A DNA stretch of 64,000 bases from Histomonas meleagridis (Eukaryota; Parabasalia; Tritrichomonadida; Dientamoebidae): contig WSYJ01000133.1 of assembly GCA_020186115.1 (NCBI GenBank), forward strand, positions 62,001 through 126,000. Direction: 5' to 3'. A program made the translations under genes and the position numbers. Below are positions 40,727-51,194 of the stretch, piece by piece (within the stretch, counting starts at the first letter, position 1; each line of letters starts with the position of its first letter). The notes beneath the pieces are model-generated. The model saw nothing but the letters and a program-made list of their open reading frames with translations. It was not told the DNA's origin and ran no database searches.

Positions 40727-40837
40727 AATATGTTTAATAAAATGTATTATATATTTCTTCATTCTAAATATTTAATACTTCTTCTAATTAAAATGAAAAT
40801 GTTCCTTTTGATACCCTCATAAAATGTAAAAAATAAT

Positions 40838-40842
40838 AAAAA
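40838..40842 (-). terminator. Pol III terminator of tRNA-Met
   Basis: Five T on the - strand, one nt after the tRNA 3' end. Confidence 0.75.
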
Positions 40843-40843
40843 G

Positions 40844-40917
40844 ACCACCGGGAAGACTCGAACTTCCAACCTTGAGGTTATGAGCCTCACGAACTAAACC
40901 AATTGTTCCACGGTGAT
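40844..40917 (-). tRNA. tRNA-Met(CAT)
   Basis: 74 nt on the - strand. Acceptor ATCACCG pairs with CGGTGGT (one G-T pair). D stem GAAC/GTTC, anticodon stem TGAGG/CCTCA with loop CTCATAA and anticodon CAT, variable loop AGGTT, T stem GGAAG/CTTCC with loop TTCGAGT. The T-loop (T54) and the lack of three G-C pairs in the anticodon stem favour elongator over initiator, though the A1-T72 pair is initiator-like. The base after the acceptor is C, unusual as discriminator for Met. No intron. Confidence 0.95.
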
Positions 40918-41091
40918 TTCGATTTTTAATGAAAAATAGTGCTTTTGATATAATTTTTTAAGTTTGATGGAATTCTAAATCTCCCAATTAAATTTAAGAT
41001 TCGCTTCATCCGGAAGACGTTATGTCATGTGCTTTGAAAATGATTAACGTGCACTTGATAGTTCAAAAATTGAACAGTTTATTTGTACGTT

Positions 41092-41772
41092 ATGTTTACG
41101 ATGCTTCTTTTTATTTATTTTGTAATATCTAAAGAAATTATAAATGAACCCAAACCACTTCCTGAATTAATAGTTGGAGAATGGGACATAGCTGGAAATA
41201 ATACTGGAAAACCAGAAATTTATTATAATATGCAATTTCAAAGAAATCTTGATAGAGGAACAACCACATGTTTTTTACGACACAAAAAAGGGTGGAATTT
41301 TTTGGGTCTTGGTGGTTCTGATTTACCTATCATTCAATTTGACTTAATTTTCCTTTCTGATTTATCTGGAAAATTATTATTTGATAACAATTACCAAATT
41401 CCTTTTACATTCCGTAAATCACATATCGGGGGTGTAGCGGCTGGTTTTAAAATACAAGACCTTGGAATCCATATATCTCTTATCAACAATACTTTCTTTT
41501 TTATAAATATACACAATCAATCAAAATCAACTCGGTATGTTGCTTTCCGATCTATTCAAGGTACTCAGGGCCTTAATCCCAAAGTTAAAATGATCTTGAA
41601 AATATGTGTAATTGTACTAATTGTGCAAATTGTAATTTTTGGTCTTTTAAAATTTGCACATTCATTCATAGAAAAGAAATTGAACATAAAGAATGATGAA
41701 GGTGTAATTGATTTGGACAAATATGGGGAGATATTGAAATATCAACAAATGAAAAAATCAAAAAAAGATTAA
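41092..41772 (+). CDS. Small type I membrane protein, unknown, 226 aa
   Basis: ATG 41092 (the frame reaches 41083 via TTG). Signal peptide MFTMLLFIYFVIS, then a beta-rich lumenal part beginning LPELIVGEWDI, with N-glycosylation sites, a membrane segment near 167-189 (LKICVIVLIVQIVIFGLL) and a Lys-rich 35-residue cytosolic tail ending MKKSKKD. The Lys-rich end resembles an ER-retrieval dilysine-type tail but the exact KKxx position does not fit. Its length, layout and the GEW motif near residue 35 match the protein at 57548-58228. Function unknown. Confidence 0.65.
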   Translation: MFTMLLFIYFVISKEIINEPKPLPELIVGEWDIAGNNTGKPEIYYNMQFQRNLDRGTTTCFLRHKKGWNFLGLGGSDLPIIQFDLIFLSDLSGKLLFDNNYQIPFTFRKSHIGGVAAGFKIQDLGIHISLINNTFFFINIHNQSKSTRYVAFRSIQGTQGLNPKVKMILKICVIVLIVQIVIFGLLKFAHSFIEKKLNIKNDEGVIDLDKYGEILKYQQMKKSKKD

Positions 41773-42109
41773 TGTGTAAAATGATTTTGTTTTGAATAAA
41801 ATAAATCAATTTAATAATTTTTCATGGTTAAAACAAATGTATATTCATTTTTTTATACAACATTTCTAGTTAGTAGAAAAGAATAATGAATATCATTAAG
41901 TTATAAAAAATATTTTAAAAATGATATGAATGGATATGGTTGATTGATCCATTCATATTTTTTATCTTCAACAAATTTTAGAAGTAAAACTTCTTTTACA
42001 ATTTTTTATATATCAATTTCATATATCAAATGAACCACAAATATTAAAACAGCAATATCGCTTTGTATAATGTTTATTTAAATCTAATTGAAAATAAGTA
42101 AAACTTATT
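41773..42109. other. Intergenic between convergent genes
   Basis: AT-rich. No feature is recognised. Confidence 0.35.
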
Positions 42110-43321
42110 TTAAACATTCAAATCCTCTCCCATTTCCTTACCAGAAGTTTCAGGCAATAACAATAAGCCGAATAAGAAAGACAACACCATCAAAATAGAG
42201 AATGTCAAAAATGTATATCTCATTGTTAATCCGCTAATCATTTCTGGTATAACGAAAATTACACATGAGCACAAGATTGAGTTCACAGCTTGCACAATAG
42301 AATAAGCTTTAGATCTCACATCATCAGTGAATAACTCAGGGGATATGAACCATGGCAAAGGACCAAGTCCAAGTCCGAACAAAAACACATATAAAAACAG
42401 GAAAATGATTGGGAAATAATTCGAAATAGAAATTACATCATCAAGAAATATCACAAAAAGAGAAATGGCAGTTCCGATAGAAGAAATAGACCAAAGAATA
42501 CGACGCCCAAACTTATCAACAATAAATGAGGATACAATTGTAGAAATAACTTGTGCACAACTTACAATAGCGGCAGAAATAGAAGGTGACAAAACAAGAC
42601 CGACATTATTAAATATGGTTTGGAGATTGGTAAGGAGGCCATTGAAGCCAGAAAATTGTTGGAAGAAAACTGTGGCAATAGAAAGTAAAAGTGGCTTAAC
42701 ATATTTCTTTCGGAAAATTGTGACTTTATCAAATGACTTAAAGCCATTGTTATCAATTGAGACTTTGGAATCTGGGAAAAAGAATATAGTAATGCAAAGA
42801 ATCATGGAAGGAACCATGGAGATGAATGCAATTTTCCAGTAATCAAGCCAAACACCCATAAGATAAATAAATACACAACCAATGGATACAAATAGTTGGC
42901 TCATTACACCGTAAGCACCACGATATTCGGTTGGTGAGATTTCTGAAAGAAAAATAGGAGAGATGGTCATGACCAACCCAATACCAACACCTGAAACGGA
43001 ACGAGATACAAAAAGAAGCCATTTCTGTTGGCCTACAGGACATACAATCAAAAGAACCCACCCTACTAATACGACAATTGATGATATAAAGACTAATAAG
43101 CGACGACCTGTTCGACCAACTAAAAGTTGAACTAATGGAGCGCCTAAAACAGCAAGGAATGAGGTAATTGCATTGAACAATGTTGATTCAATAGAAGATA
43201 GATTCCATTTTAGAGTAATTTCAGGTAAACCAGGGGAAGTATATGAAAGAGTCATTCCAACTGCCATTGTTCCGAAACTAATGAAAACTGCATGAAGAAA
43301 TGCAAGAGAAAAAAATCCCAT
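42110..43321 (-). CDS. MFS sugar transporter (GLUT/SP family)
   Basis: 403 aa, 11-12 predicted membrane helices. Family motifs: GRTGRR between TM2 and TM3, RSVSGVGIGLVMTISPIFLSE (the R..xG.G.G....P.Y..E signature, Tyr replaced by Phe), DKFGRR in the second half, and PETSGKEMGED at the C-terminus. The QQFSGFNGL region of TM7 (QQ.SG.N) supports hexose specificity. It is about 50-90 residues shorter than typical GLUT proteins: the PESPRWL motif after TM6 is reduced to FFPDSK and both ends are short. It probably imports glucose or related hexoses at the plasma membrane or endosome. Confidence 0.85.
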   Translation of the reverse strand: MGFFSLAFLHAVFISFGTMAVGMTLSYTSPGLPEITLKWNLSSIESTLFNAITSFLAVLGAPLVQLLVGRTGRRLLVFISSIVVLVGWVLLIVCPVGQQKWLLFVSRSVSGVGIGLVMTISPIFLSEISPTEYRGAYGVMSQLFVSIGCVFIYLMGVWLDYWKIAFISMVPSMILCITIFFFPDSKVSIDNNGFKSFDKVTIFRKKYVKPLLLSIATVFFQQFSGFNGLLTNLQTIFNNVGLVLSPSISAAIVSCAQVISTIVSSFIVDKFGRRILWSISSIGTAISLFVIFLDDVISISNYFPIIFLFLYVFLFGLGLGPLPWFISPELFTDDVRSKAYSIVQAVNSILCSCVIFVIPEMISGLTMRYTFLTFSILMVLSFLFGLLLLPETSGKEMGEDLNV

Positions 43322-43446
43322 TTCCCAAATTCTCTGTAAAACAACCCATTGCTCTCAATTTACCTTTCAAAATTTGAATTAATATTTTCAGGCTAACCTC
43401 ATTGAAAAGTATTTAAACGTGCTGGCAAAAAAGCCGATAGAATATT

Positions 43447-43905
43447 TCATAGTTTTTCTCCATCAATTTATTCCACTATAATGGATGTAAAGTACCAAAA
43501 AACCAATACACAAACTGTTTTATCCCAGTAAAACCTTTTGATGTCTTATCTGGAATGTATAATGCAAAAGAAAATGAGGAAAATATATATTTCATTGATA
43601 TCAGAAAAAAAATTGTAATAAAAACCTTTGAAAAAAATGGAATTGTAGTGTATAAACAATCTGGTTATGATAAAATGCATCTAAAATTTATATTTATTTG
43701 ATGAAACATTAGATAGAATCAAATCATTTCAGAAAAACTTTCTGATCTCAGTAAAAATTTATTTGAAACAAAAAGAAATGATCAATGATCTGATTCATTT
43801 CTTTCTTCACACATTGGACAAAAATAGCCATTACATTACATTACAGCGCAGAATGATTTCTTATTTTTTAATTGTCCATCACATTAATGCGCGTGCGCTA
43901 AAATA
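43447..43905 (+). pseudogene. Frameshifted coding remnant, unknown
   Basis: An open frame without ATG from about 43447 to 43702 (containing VPKNQYTNCFIPVKPFDVLS, then NIYFIDIRKKIVI) stops at TGA. Coding-like sequence continues in another frame (LFDETLDRIKSFQKNFLIS ...) to TAA near 43905. The two parts read as one protein of about 145 residues broken by a single frameshift near 43700. No family is recognised. It lies between the divergent-end regions of the transporter and neurofibromin genes. Confidence 0.35.
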
Positions 43906-43939
43906 ATTATTAAAACTTCATTCATAACCAGAATTTTAC

Positions 43940-46900
43940 TTAACCAAAGATTAATGCCAACAAATAATTGCATTGTTCGATATTGAGTTTCACTTCTTTC
44001 ATTCCCTCATAGTAGTAAGGCAATAGCATTGGCTCCAATGTGTACTTCTGCGATGGGAACTGCGCAGTCATCACCAGCAGCGACAAGAAACTCGAGTTCT
44101 TCACGTTTTCGAAGAGCTCTCTGATGAACTTTGCGTTCAGCACTGGAAATGCGCTGAAACTTTCTCTGCTTGCTCGGAGTCGTTTTTCGAGATATTCGGC
44201 TAATGAATCAGAGTTTGTCATTCGTAACAGCATTAGCAATGCAGCGTTTATTGAAGCTGATTTGTCCCCGAATTCAACGTTACATAACTCATTAATAGTT
44301 TCCTTATTTTGATAATTTGCAAGACAGAAAACTTTGACAAAATAATTGTTAATGTTCGACATTTCCAATTTTTTGATATCTGCAGCTACAACGGAATCGC
44401 AATAAATCGATACAATTATTAATGCGGAATAAATTATATCATTTATGAATGGTAAAGAAGTACATTCATTTAAGTAATTTAAGACATCATTTGATATATG
44501 ATTAATGATATTATTACAATCGTCGAATTTTGAATATTGATATAATGATGAAAATATTAAATCAATACCTGAACTAGAACATAATGTTAATGTCATAATA
44601 ATTCCAGTGATGAATAGTTTGGCAGAAAGTGTTTGGTCCATTTTAATTAATGATAAACCAATACATACAGCATTAGTAATTATCGGATCTACGAAACCTG
44701 TTGGGTCAATCAACACACGTGTCAAAGATTCTGCATTAGATTGAGCTGCGAAAGCGCACGCGAATATAATTGATTGAGATTTCCTTAACTTATTATCAGA
44801 ATCGAAATCATTTGAAAATATTTCCAACAAATTATTTTGAATGGTACGCTCAGGTAAAGTACTCAAAACGTTATTGAAAACCGAAGCGATAGCAGCGGTG
44901 TTTTTGAGCCATGGATAACAACGACCAAATTCCTTTAAGTCATCAGGCTGAGGGTTATTCGCGAAAGCTTTAGTGATCACAGAGGTATCCATTGGCAAAG
45001 AGGAGCCGGAAATATAAATTATGAAATGAATAGCGTTCACGAAAGCAGGAGCACATTTTCTTAATACGTTTGATGAATATTCCAATCTCATTTGAGATAT
45101 ATTATATATTAACCAAGGAATATAATTCACGTCAAACAAATGGTTACTAAATAATACGTTCCATACTCTACAAATGAATAATATTGTTGAGTCATCATTC
45201 TTATATGGTGGCTTAAAGACAGTATCACACCAAAACTTAGAGATTAAGTCAGGTTTGATCGAAGCAAATCCAGTGACCATTTCGATGTATTCATCATTCT
45301 TTAATTTGTATACATTATTCATAAACAATTCGATGGAATGTGAATTAATACATATACTTGGCCATATGAACTTAACAAAAGCGTGTGAATCATAAGCCAA
45401 TTCCTTAAATGTTTCGAAGATATTCTTCATGAATTGAGGATATTTATCAATATTTAATGAATAATATTCGATCCAACTCTTTAAATATAACAAAGTTGAG
45501 TTTTTATATTTATCGATATATTGATAAGCCTTAAAATATTCAGTTAAGAATGAACTAAATGAATCGGAATTATTCTTTGCTAAATCGTCAGATAATAATT
45601 GTGCATAACCAATCATATTTAATGGTAATGCTTCTGTTGTAGCATTTGCAATATTAATTGTATGATTAAATTGGAATGATGCATAAGTAGCTGATATTAA
45701 ATCTAATGCAGCTTTCTTAACTATGTTCTTTACGTCATCATTCATTAAGTTAATAAATGCTATGTTTAACATTAACCAATGTAATGTTGATGAATCAATT
45801 TTAACATATGATTGTGATTCAACATTTTTAATGATCTTAGAACGATTATATAAGTTTAAGAAACTTTCTGCTAATGGCGAATTCTTTGTTATTGTTATAC
45901 TATATACCATTTCTTTAGTAGAAAACCCAAATTCAACTAAATTAGAATTAGTTTGTGATAAATGTGGTTTAATCCGTGATTTAATTTCATCTAATAGTAT
46001 AACTTTTAATGGAGTAATCTTATAATTACCTAATGTTTCTGTTTGCCCTGCAAATTGGATTGAATGTGAATGTAATCGAACATTAGTTTCGATTGTATTA
46101 ATTATAGCTTTATGGACTGAATCTGGTTGTGATAATCCTTCAATAACTTTTAATGGTAATTTAGTTGATGGTGTACCTAATAATTCGGTATAATTATTGA
46201 TTGAATTTATGAAATAATATTGCTTGTTTTTGTTTTGGATTAATGATGGAGCTGAACTAATCCATTTAATAAATGATAAAGGTGTTAATAAGAAAATATG
46301 TTTGGTTACTTTTTGTACTGGTTTCATTTTTGCTAAAATTGATATTTCATTTAATGATGGTACTTTATTTTCATCAAATCCATCTAATATATGTACTAAT
46401 GTAATATTTTGATCATTTGAATTATGTAATTCTTTAATTATTAAATGTGAAACTATTTTAATGTTTTTAACATTAATTAATTTATTATAAAAGATATAAT
46501 ATATTCCATTATTATCATTAGGTGATTTATGATCATCTTTAATTATAAAATCATTTAATTCTAAGATTTGATCTTCTGGGAATTCCATTGTTAATAACTT
46601 TTCTAATTGTGAATTATTATTATTATTACTATTATCTTCTTCTATTAAATTATTTTTACTATTAGTTTTAGTTAAGTTTTTAGGTTCACCTAATGTTTGT
46701 ATCTTTTGTATTAATCGTAGTCCTTGAATTTTAATTGGATTTGTATCTTCCATTTCATTAATACCACTAGTTATTTGACTTAAAACAGAATATAATTCAC
46801 TATGTAAAATTGAGATTTCTTCTTTTTCATCAAATTTCAATTTATTACTTGGTCGATTTAATTCTGTTTGAACTATTTCTAAGAACATTTCTTTAAAGAC

Positions 46901-49900
46901 TTTATTAGCTCTTTCTGCTATATCATTAAATACCATTAAATGTTTACCTTTTTGATTTAAATGCCCATGTAATGTAGCAGCCATTAATACTGTCGATACC
47001 ATTAATAAAGCTGCTCTAGGCTTTGGAGGTAATACATCTGGTAATCCTACTAATTTAGGAACACTAAATGCTGGTAATAAAAATCGTAAGAACAAAAACC
47101 CACTTAATATTTGTATTGAGAAATCTCCATATTTTTCACTAACCTTTTGATATATCATTTGTGATTCATATACTAAACTTTCAGGCATTGAATTACGTGC
47201 TGAAAGGATTTTATCAATACATTCATTTAATAAGTCTCTAAAGTTTTGTTGATTCTTTTCTAAGTTTTCTCCTGCTTCTAATTTATTTGGATCAATTTGA
47301 TAACTAACACCATTTTTACATTTCTCAATAACTTCTTCAAATACTGGTCGTAATGTTTGTGTCATCCATTCAGTACCTACAATTTTAGGGAAATGTCCTA
47401 CCGCACGTGCAGGTACTGCATTACCTCTAAATAATGTATTTTTACTTGCTTCATCTGATGATTCTACTTCTACACTTATCATCTTCTCTAAGAATTCATA
47501 TTCAACTTTCCGGATAATGGCTGATTCAACCATAGCTGCACCAAATATTTCTGCTCGACTATAAGGTATACAACTACAGATGAATTCAACAAATTCCCAA
47601 TTACCAGTAAATATGAAATCTATTAATGTATCATTAGTTTGTTCAGAAGTTTCATCCAAAATTTTTGCTTCTGGTACTTTAAAGACTGAAGCTACAGCTG
47701 ATATAAATGCTGCTCGAACATTATCATTATTAGCAAATCCCATCGATATACAATGTTCAATACCAATACTTAAATTCTTTTTAAGTAAAGAAGCTAAAAC
47801 TGGAATAATTTCAGATGCTATAGTTTGAGGTAAATCTAATCTATTCTTAATTGAAGCAAAATAAAATAAGAATTGTGAACTCGCTTGTTGTTCTGGTGTT
47901 TTAGGATCATTAGAATCAATACAATCGATTAATGATAAATTATCTAAAAGTAATGATAATGCTTCATATATTAATGATTCATAATGTTTTGATGGATTAT
48001 CTTTAGTAGGTAACCAACCAATGAAAGTTTTAGCTATTTGATGTTTAATTATAGGTTCAATATCTTTAGAATTCTTATTTAATAATTTGATTAATGAAAT
48101 TATAGCTTGAACACAAGGTAATCGTAATATTTCTCCTTGAACTAATCCACAATATGATACTATTCGTTTCATAAATGGTCCAAAAATATTAACTGCAATT
48201 AAATTAGGTGTCCATTGTTTTTGTTCTGCTAAACCTCGTACTACTTTTAATGCATTTTGTATAAATGTAGATGTAGAATGATTAACATCAAATGATCCAT
48301 CTGGATGTTGAAATGCTGCTACCCAATTATTAATTAATCCCATAATAGGATTAAAATCTTTCACTGAAAATGCAGTAGGGACTGCACTAGAAATACATGC
48401 ACCTAAATCTCCATCATCATGTAAGATAATTTTCATTTGTTTAGATAACATATAAAATTGTTGAAAAACTATTGTAAATAAAATAGATATTGTACCTATC
48501 CATTCTTCTTGTAACATTTCAATCGGATGTTGAACTTGTAATTGTGGTTGTTGTACTAATTCAATCTTTGGATTAATGGCTTTAGTTAATGCTAAGAAAT
48601 ATGGGAATAATGTATTAAATGCATTATCCATTGCTTCTCTTTCTTCATATATAACTTTCAAATGGATTTTTATCGAATTATCAGCTGTCTTTAATATCGG
48701 TACACGATGTGCTTCTGTTACAAGTGATTGATATTCAGAAACAGGTAAATTAAAATCAAGAAACATTTCAGATGAATGAACAATTTCTAATAATGATGAA
48801 AGTATTGAGACACCTTTTAATCGAATATCTTTATTAGAACTTGCTAAAAAGAGTATTGCATCATTCTCTAAATATGTTAATATCTTAAAAACTATAGTTT
48901 TGTTTTCTTTATCTTGAAATTGTTCATTTTGGAAATGTAATGTTAAGAACTCAGTGATTTGTAATAATACTTCTGGAATAGAATGTGAAAAACTTGTTCT
49001 CCGATATAATGTAATCTTTTGATAAGTTTCATTTAAAAATTCTAAAATTTGTGATACAATATCATAAAATGTTTGATTAGCTATAGTACTTTCAACATAT
49101 TTCGAATCAAAGAAACATAAAAATGCATTTTGTGGTGTTAATGATTCTTCTTTTTGGATAACTTTAAATAATAACTTTAATGTTTCTGGTTTTTGGAATA
49201 TAATCATTCTAAAGAAATCAGGTGAAGCTTGAAATGCTATTAAAAGTTGTTGAATACAAAAAATAGACTTTGAATCACTTGTAGTTCTCGAAATGATAGT
49301 TATTGTTGGTTCAATTAATGGTTGTAAGAAGTCTTTATCAATGTTTTGGAAAAATGATATTTGCTTACAAATACGTCGAATCATTCTAGATAAATAAATA
49401 CGCATTTCATATGATTTCTCATTAAAATATATTGGAATTAATTTGGTATTAAAGTCATCCGGATGACGCCATAAACAATACATAGGGAAATCAATATGCG
49501 CCATTTGATTAAGTTCACTTTCTTTATATTCACGTTTTCCACTTGTATAATACTTGAGAAATGAATCATAAAAATGATCCATAAATTGACATAATGAATC
49601 ATTACAATTGGAATAAACTGTGGCACGAAAACCTGTTAATAATGTGGCTATCGCAGTGTCTTTCTTAGAGCCTTTGATGTTTTTGATATTAACTAATCGG
49701 CCATGAAATGATTTCTTGTTACTAAAATCATATGTTCCAAGTTTGGATGGAATTAACATTTCTAATAAAAGTTGAGTGGGCCACGCAAAATAATTGCTCT
49801 TCTCATTCCAGGTGACAATAGTATCAATAATAGATTGGACACATGTAAGTTCTTCGCCCTTATTTAGGAAATCTACTAAAGCAACTATATCACGCTTAAA

Positions 49901-50596
49901 TGCCATTAAAACAGTCTCTGTGATCATGTTACAGTAGGGTTGTCGAAAACTTTTAGGAACTTCGCCTAATTTGGTCGATATTGGCTCAAGTGAATAATGT
50001 AAATATTTGACACTATAGCTCATATGGATCCACGGCTTAAGCATTTGGTAGAGTTGCTTGGCTGATACATTGGAAACAAAGTCATGTTGAAGTTTTTGGA
50101 AAAATAAATTATAAACATTACGTGAATGTGACCCAAAGGAACCTAGAAAGGCTGAAAAGTGTGCATGAACAAAATATGTATTCCGACCAAAATCACTTGA
50201 AAGAATAATTGTTGATTGTTTTATGACTAATTCACATAGTTTTGGATCGGCAATTTCCTCTGCACCTGGTTCTTTGGTATTAATGCAGCTTGAGGCTATC
50301 CTATAATAGATACAAAGTTGATATAAAACATTAAAATCCCATGTTTTTTGCTTTTGTGACATTAGAATACTATCGGTCTTTTCAAGAAGTTGCTTTATGA
50401 TTTCCCCAATCCATGCATTACTAAATTTATGTAAGAGTATGAGTTGTTTTTGATAAAATTTCTCAACAAATTGTGATGGTAAAACTGGATCAGTATTTTG
50501 GGAAGCATGACTTATGGCATTTGTATCAATAGCTACTGTGAGTTCATCTATAACATTTTTTATTGCCTTTTCGGGGGTGAGGCTATTTTTTCCCAT
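43940..50596 (-). CDS. Neurofibromin-type RasGAP
   Basis: 2218 aa from ATG 50596 (MGKNSLTPEKAIKNVIDELT); the frame extends to 50617 via TTG. The N-terminal ~1000 residues are helical HEAT-like. The RasGAP domain is at about 1050-1330: the arginine-finger segment TLFRGNAVPARAVG (near 1055) and the FLRFLLPAFSVPKLVGLP segment that corresponds to FLRFINPA. Then a Sec14-like lipid-binding region around 1390-1500 (TLVHILDGFDE ... IFLLTPLSFIKWI) and a PH-like part, the neurofibromin signature order, then another ~700 helical residues. Neurofibromin turns off Ras by stimulating GTP hydrolysis. A RasGEF gene lies 17 kb away in the same window. Confidence 0.83.
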   Translation of the reverse strand: MGKNSLTPEKAIKNVIDELTVAIDTNAISHASQNTDPVLPSQFVEKFYQKQLILLHKFSNAWIGEIIKQLLEKTDSILMSQKQKTWDFNVLYQLCIYYRIASSCINTKEPGAEEIADPKLCELVIKQSTIILSSDFGRNTYFVHAHFSAFLGSFGSHSRNVYNLFFQKLQHDFVSNVSAKQLYQMLKPWIHMSYSVKYLHYSLEPISTKLGEVPKSFRQPYCNMITETVLMAFKRDIVALVDFLNKGEELTCVQSIIDTIVTWNEKSNYFAWPTQLLLEMLIPSKLGTYDFSNKKSFHGRLVNIKNIKGSKKDTAIATLLTGFRATVYSNCNDSLCQFMDHFYDSFLKYYTSGKREYKESELNQMAHIDFPMYCLWRHPDDFNTKLIPIYFNEKSYEMRIYLSRMIRRICKQISFFQNIDKDFLQPLIEPTITIISRTTSDSKSIFCIQQLLIAFQASPDFFRMIIFQKPETLKLLFKVIQKEESLTPQNAFLCFFDSKYVESTIANQTFYDIVSQILEFLNETYQKITLYRRTSFSHSIPEVLLQITEFLTLHFQNEQFQDKENKTIVFKILTYLENDAILFLASSNKDIRLKGVSILSSLLEIVHSSEMFLDFNLPVSEYQSLVTEAHRVPILKTADNSIKIHLKVIYEEREAMDNAFNTLFPYFLALTKAINPKIELVQQPQLQVQHPIEMLQEEWIGTISILFTIVFQQFYMLSKQMKIILHDDGDLGACISSAVPTAFSVKDFNPIMGLINNWVAAFQHPDGSFDVNHSTSTFIQNALKVVRGLAEQKQWTPNLIAVNIFGPFMKRIVSYCGLVQGEILRLPCVQAIISLIKLLNKNSKDIEPIIKHQIAKTFIGWLPTKDNPSKHYESLIYEALSLLLDNLSLIDCIDSNDPKTPEQQASSQFLFYFASIKNRLDLPQTIASEIIPVLASLLKKNLSIGIEHCISMGFANNDNVRAAFISAVASVFKVPEAKILDETSEQTNDTLIDFIFTGNWEFVEFICSCIPYSRAEIFGAAMVESAIIRKVEYEFLEKMISVEVESSDEASKNTLFRGNAVPARAVGHFPKIVGTEWMTQTLRPVFEEVIEKCKNGVSYQIDPNKLEAGENLEKNQQNFRDLLNECIDKILSARNSMPESLVYESQMIYQKVSEKYGDFSIQILSGFLFLRFLLPAFSVPKLVGLPDVLPPKPRAALLMVSTVLMAATLHGHLNQKGKHLMVFNDIAERANKVFKEMFLEIVQTELNRPSNKLKFDEKEEISILHSELYSVLSQITSGINEMEDTNPIKIQGLRLIQKIQTLGEPKNLTKTNSKNNLIEEDNSNNNNNSQLEKLLTMEFPEDQILELNDFIIKDDHKSPNDNNGIYYIFYNKLINVKNIKIVSHLIIKELHNSNDQNITLVHILDGFDENKVPSLNEISILAKMKPVQKVTKHIFLLTPLSFIKWISSAPSLIQNKNKQYYFINSINNYTELLGTPSTKLPLKVIEGLSQPDSVHKAIINTIETNVRLHSHSIQFAGQTETLGNYKITPLKVILLDEIKSRIKPHLSQTNSNLVEFGFSTKEMVYSITITKNSPLAESFLNLYNRSKIIKNVESQSYVKIDSSTLHWLMLNIAFINLMNDDVKNIVKKAALDLISATYASFQFNHTINIANATTEALPLNMIGYAQLLSDDLAKNNSDSFSSFLTEYFKAYQYIDKYKNSTLLYLKSWIEYYSLNIDKYPQFMKNIFETFKELAYDSHAFVKFIWPSICINSHSIELFMNNVYKLKNDEYIEMVTGFASIKPDLISKFWCDTVFKPPYKNDDSTILFICRVWNVLFSNHLFDVNYIPWLIYNISQMRLEYSSNVLRKCAPAFVNAIHFIIYISGSSLPMDTSVITKAFANNPQPDDLKEFGRCYPWLKNTAAIASVFNNVLSTLPERTIQNNLLEIFSNDFDSDNKLRKSQSIIFACAFAAQSNAESLTRVLIDPTGFVDPIITNAVCIGLSLIKMDQTLSAKLFITGIIMTLTLCSSSGIDLIFSSLYQYSKFDDCNNIINHISNDVLNYLNECTSLPFINDIIYSALIIVSIYCDSVVAADIKKLEMSNINNYFVKVFCLANYQNKETINELCNVEFGDKSASINAALLMLLRMTNSDSLAEYLEKRLRASRESFSAFPVLNAKFIRELFENVKNSSFLSLLVMTAQFPSQKYTLEPMLLPYYYEGMKEVKLNIEQCNYLLALIFG

Positions 50597-51194
50597 TGAT
50601 ATTTTATTACCGTTCAAAAAGTCAGTTTAAAAAGTGGCACTTGTCAATTAGCCGCTTATGGTAGTATAAAACATTGAAATTGACTTTTGCTAAAATCCAA
50701 ACCAGTGAAACACATTCAAACAAAGTTTCAGAATTTGAATTTAATACCGGTCTCTTTTAACGTTCTCGTTTTTTTTCATCTTTGTTATAAACATTTTGAT
50801 CTTACTCAAAGAATTAGGTAGTGTTTAATATAAACATTAAGATTATATGAAATTTTCCTAAATTCAGAATTACTTATGAAATATCTAGTTGATAATTATC
50901 ATTCTTCATTAATAATAGTTTTATTTTATCTTTTGTGTTAATGTGGTTTTTGATACAAAATCATTTTATATTTCTTATCGTTGTTTTTGCTAAGATATTA
51001 AATTTCAATTGATAAATCTATTTAGAAAACTTATTTAAGAAAAAATTCATATAAATATTGTACTTTAACTTTATTAATTTTCTAAAAAAAAAATTATTTT
51101 CAACAATTTGATAAAATTTACACGGTGAAAACTATATGATAAATAATAATTATTTCTTGTAGAAAGAAAAAAAATATTTGAAATTTATTTACTT
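50597..51194. other. Intergenic upstream of RasGAP
   Basis: Very AT-rich. Promoter of the RasGAP gene is expected here. No coding or RNA signal is seen. Confidence 0.35.

Noticed and set aside
40844-40917. Initiator tRNA-Met
   Set aside because: The A1-T72 pair fits, but the T-loop is TTCGAGT and the anticodon stem lacks three consecutive G-C pairs, so elongator is favoured.
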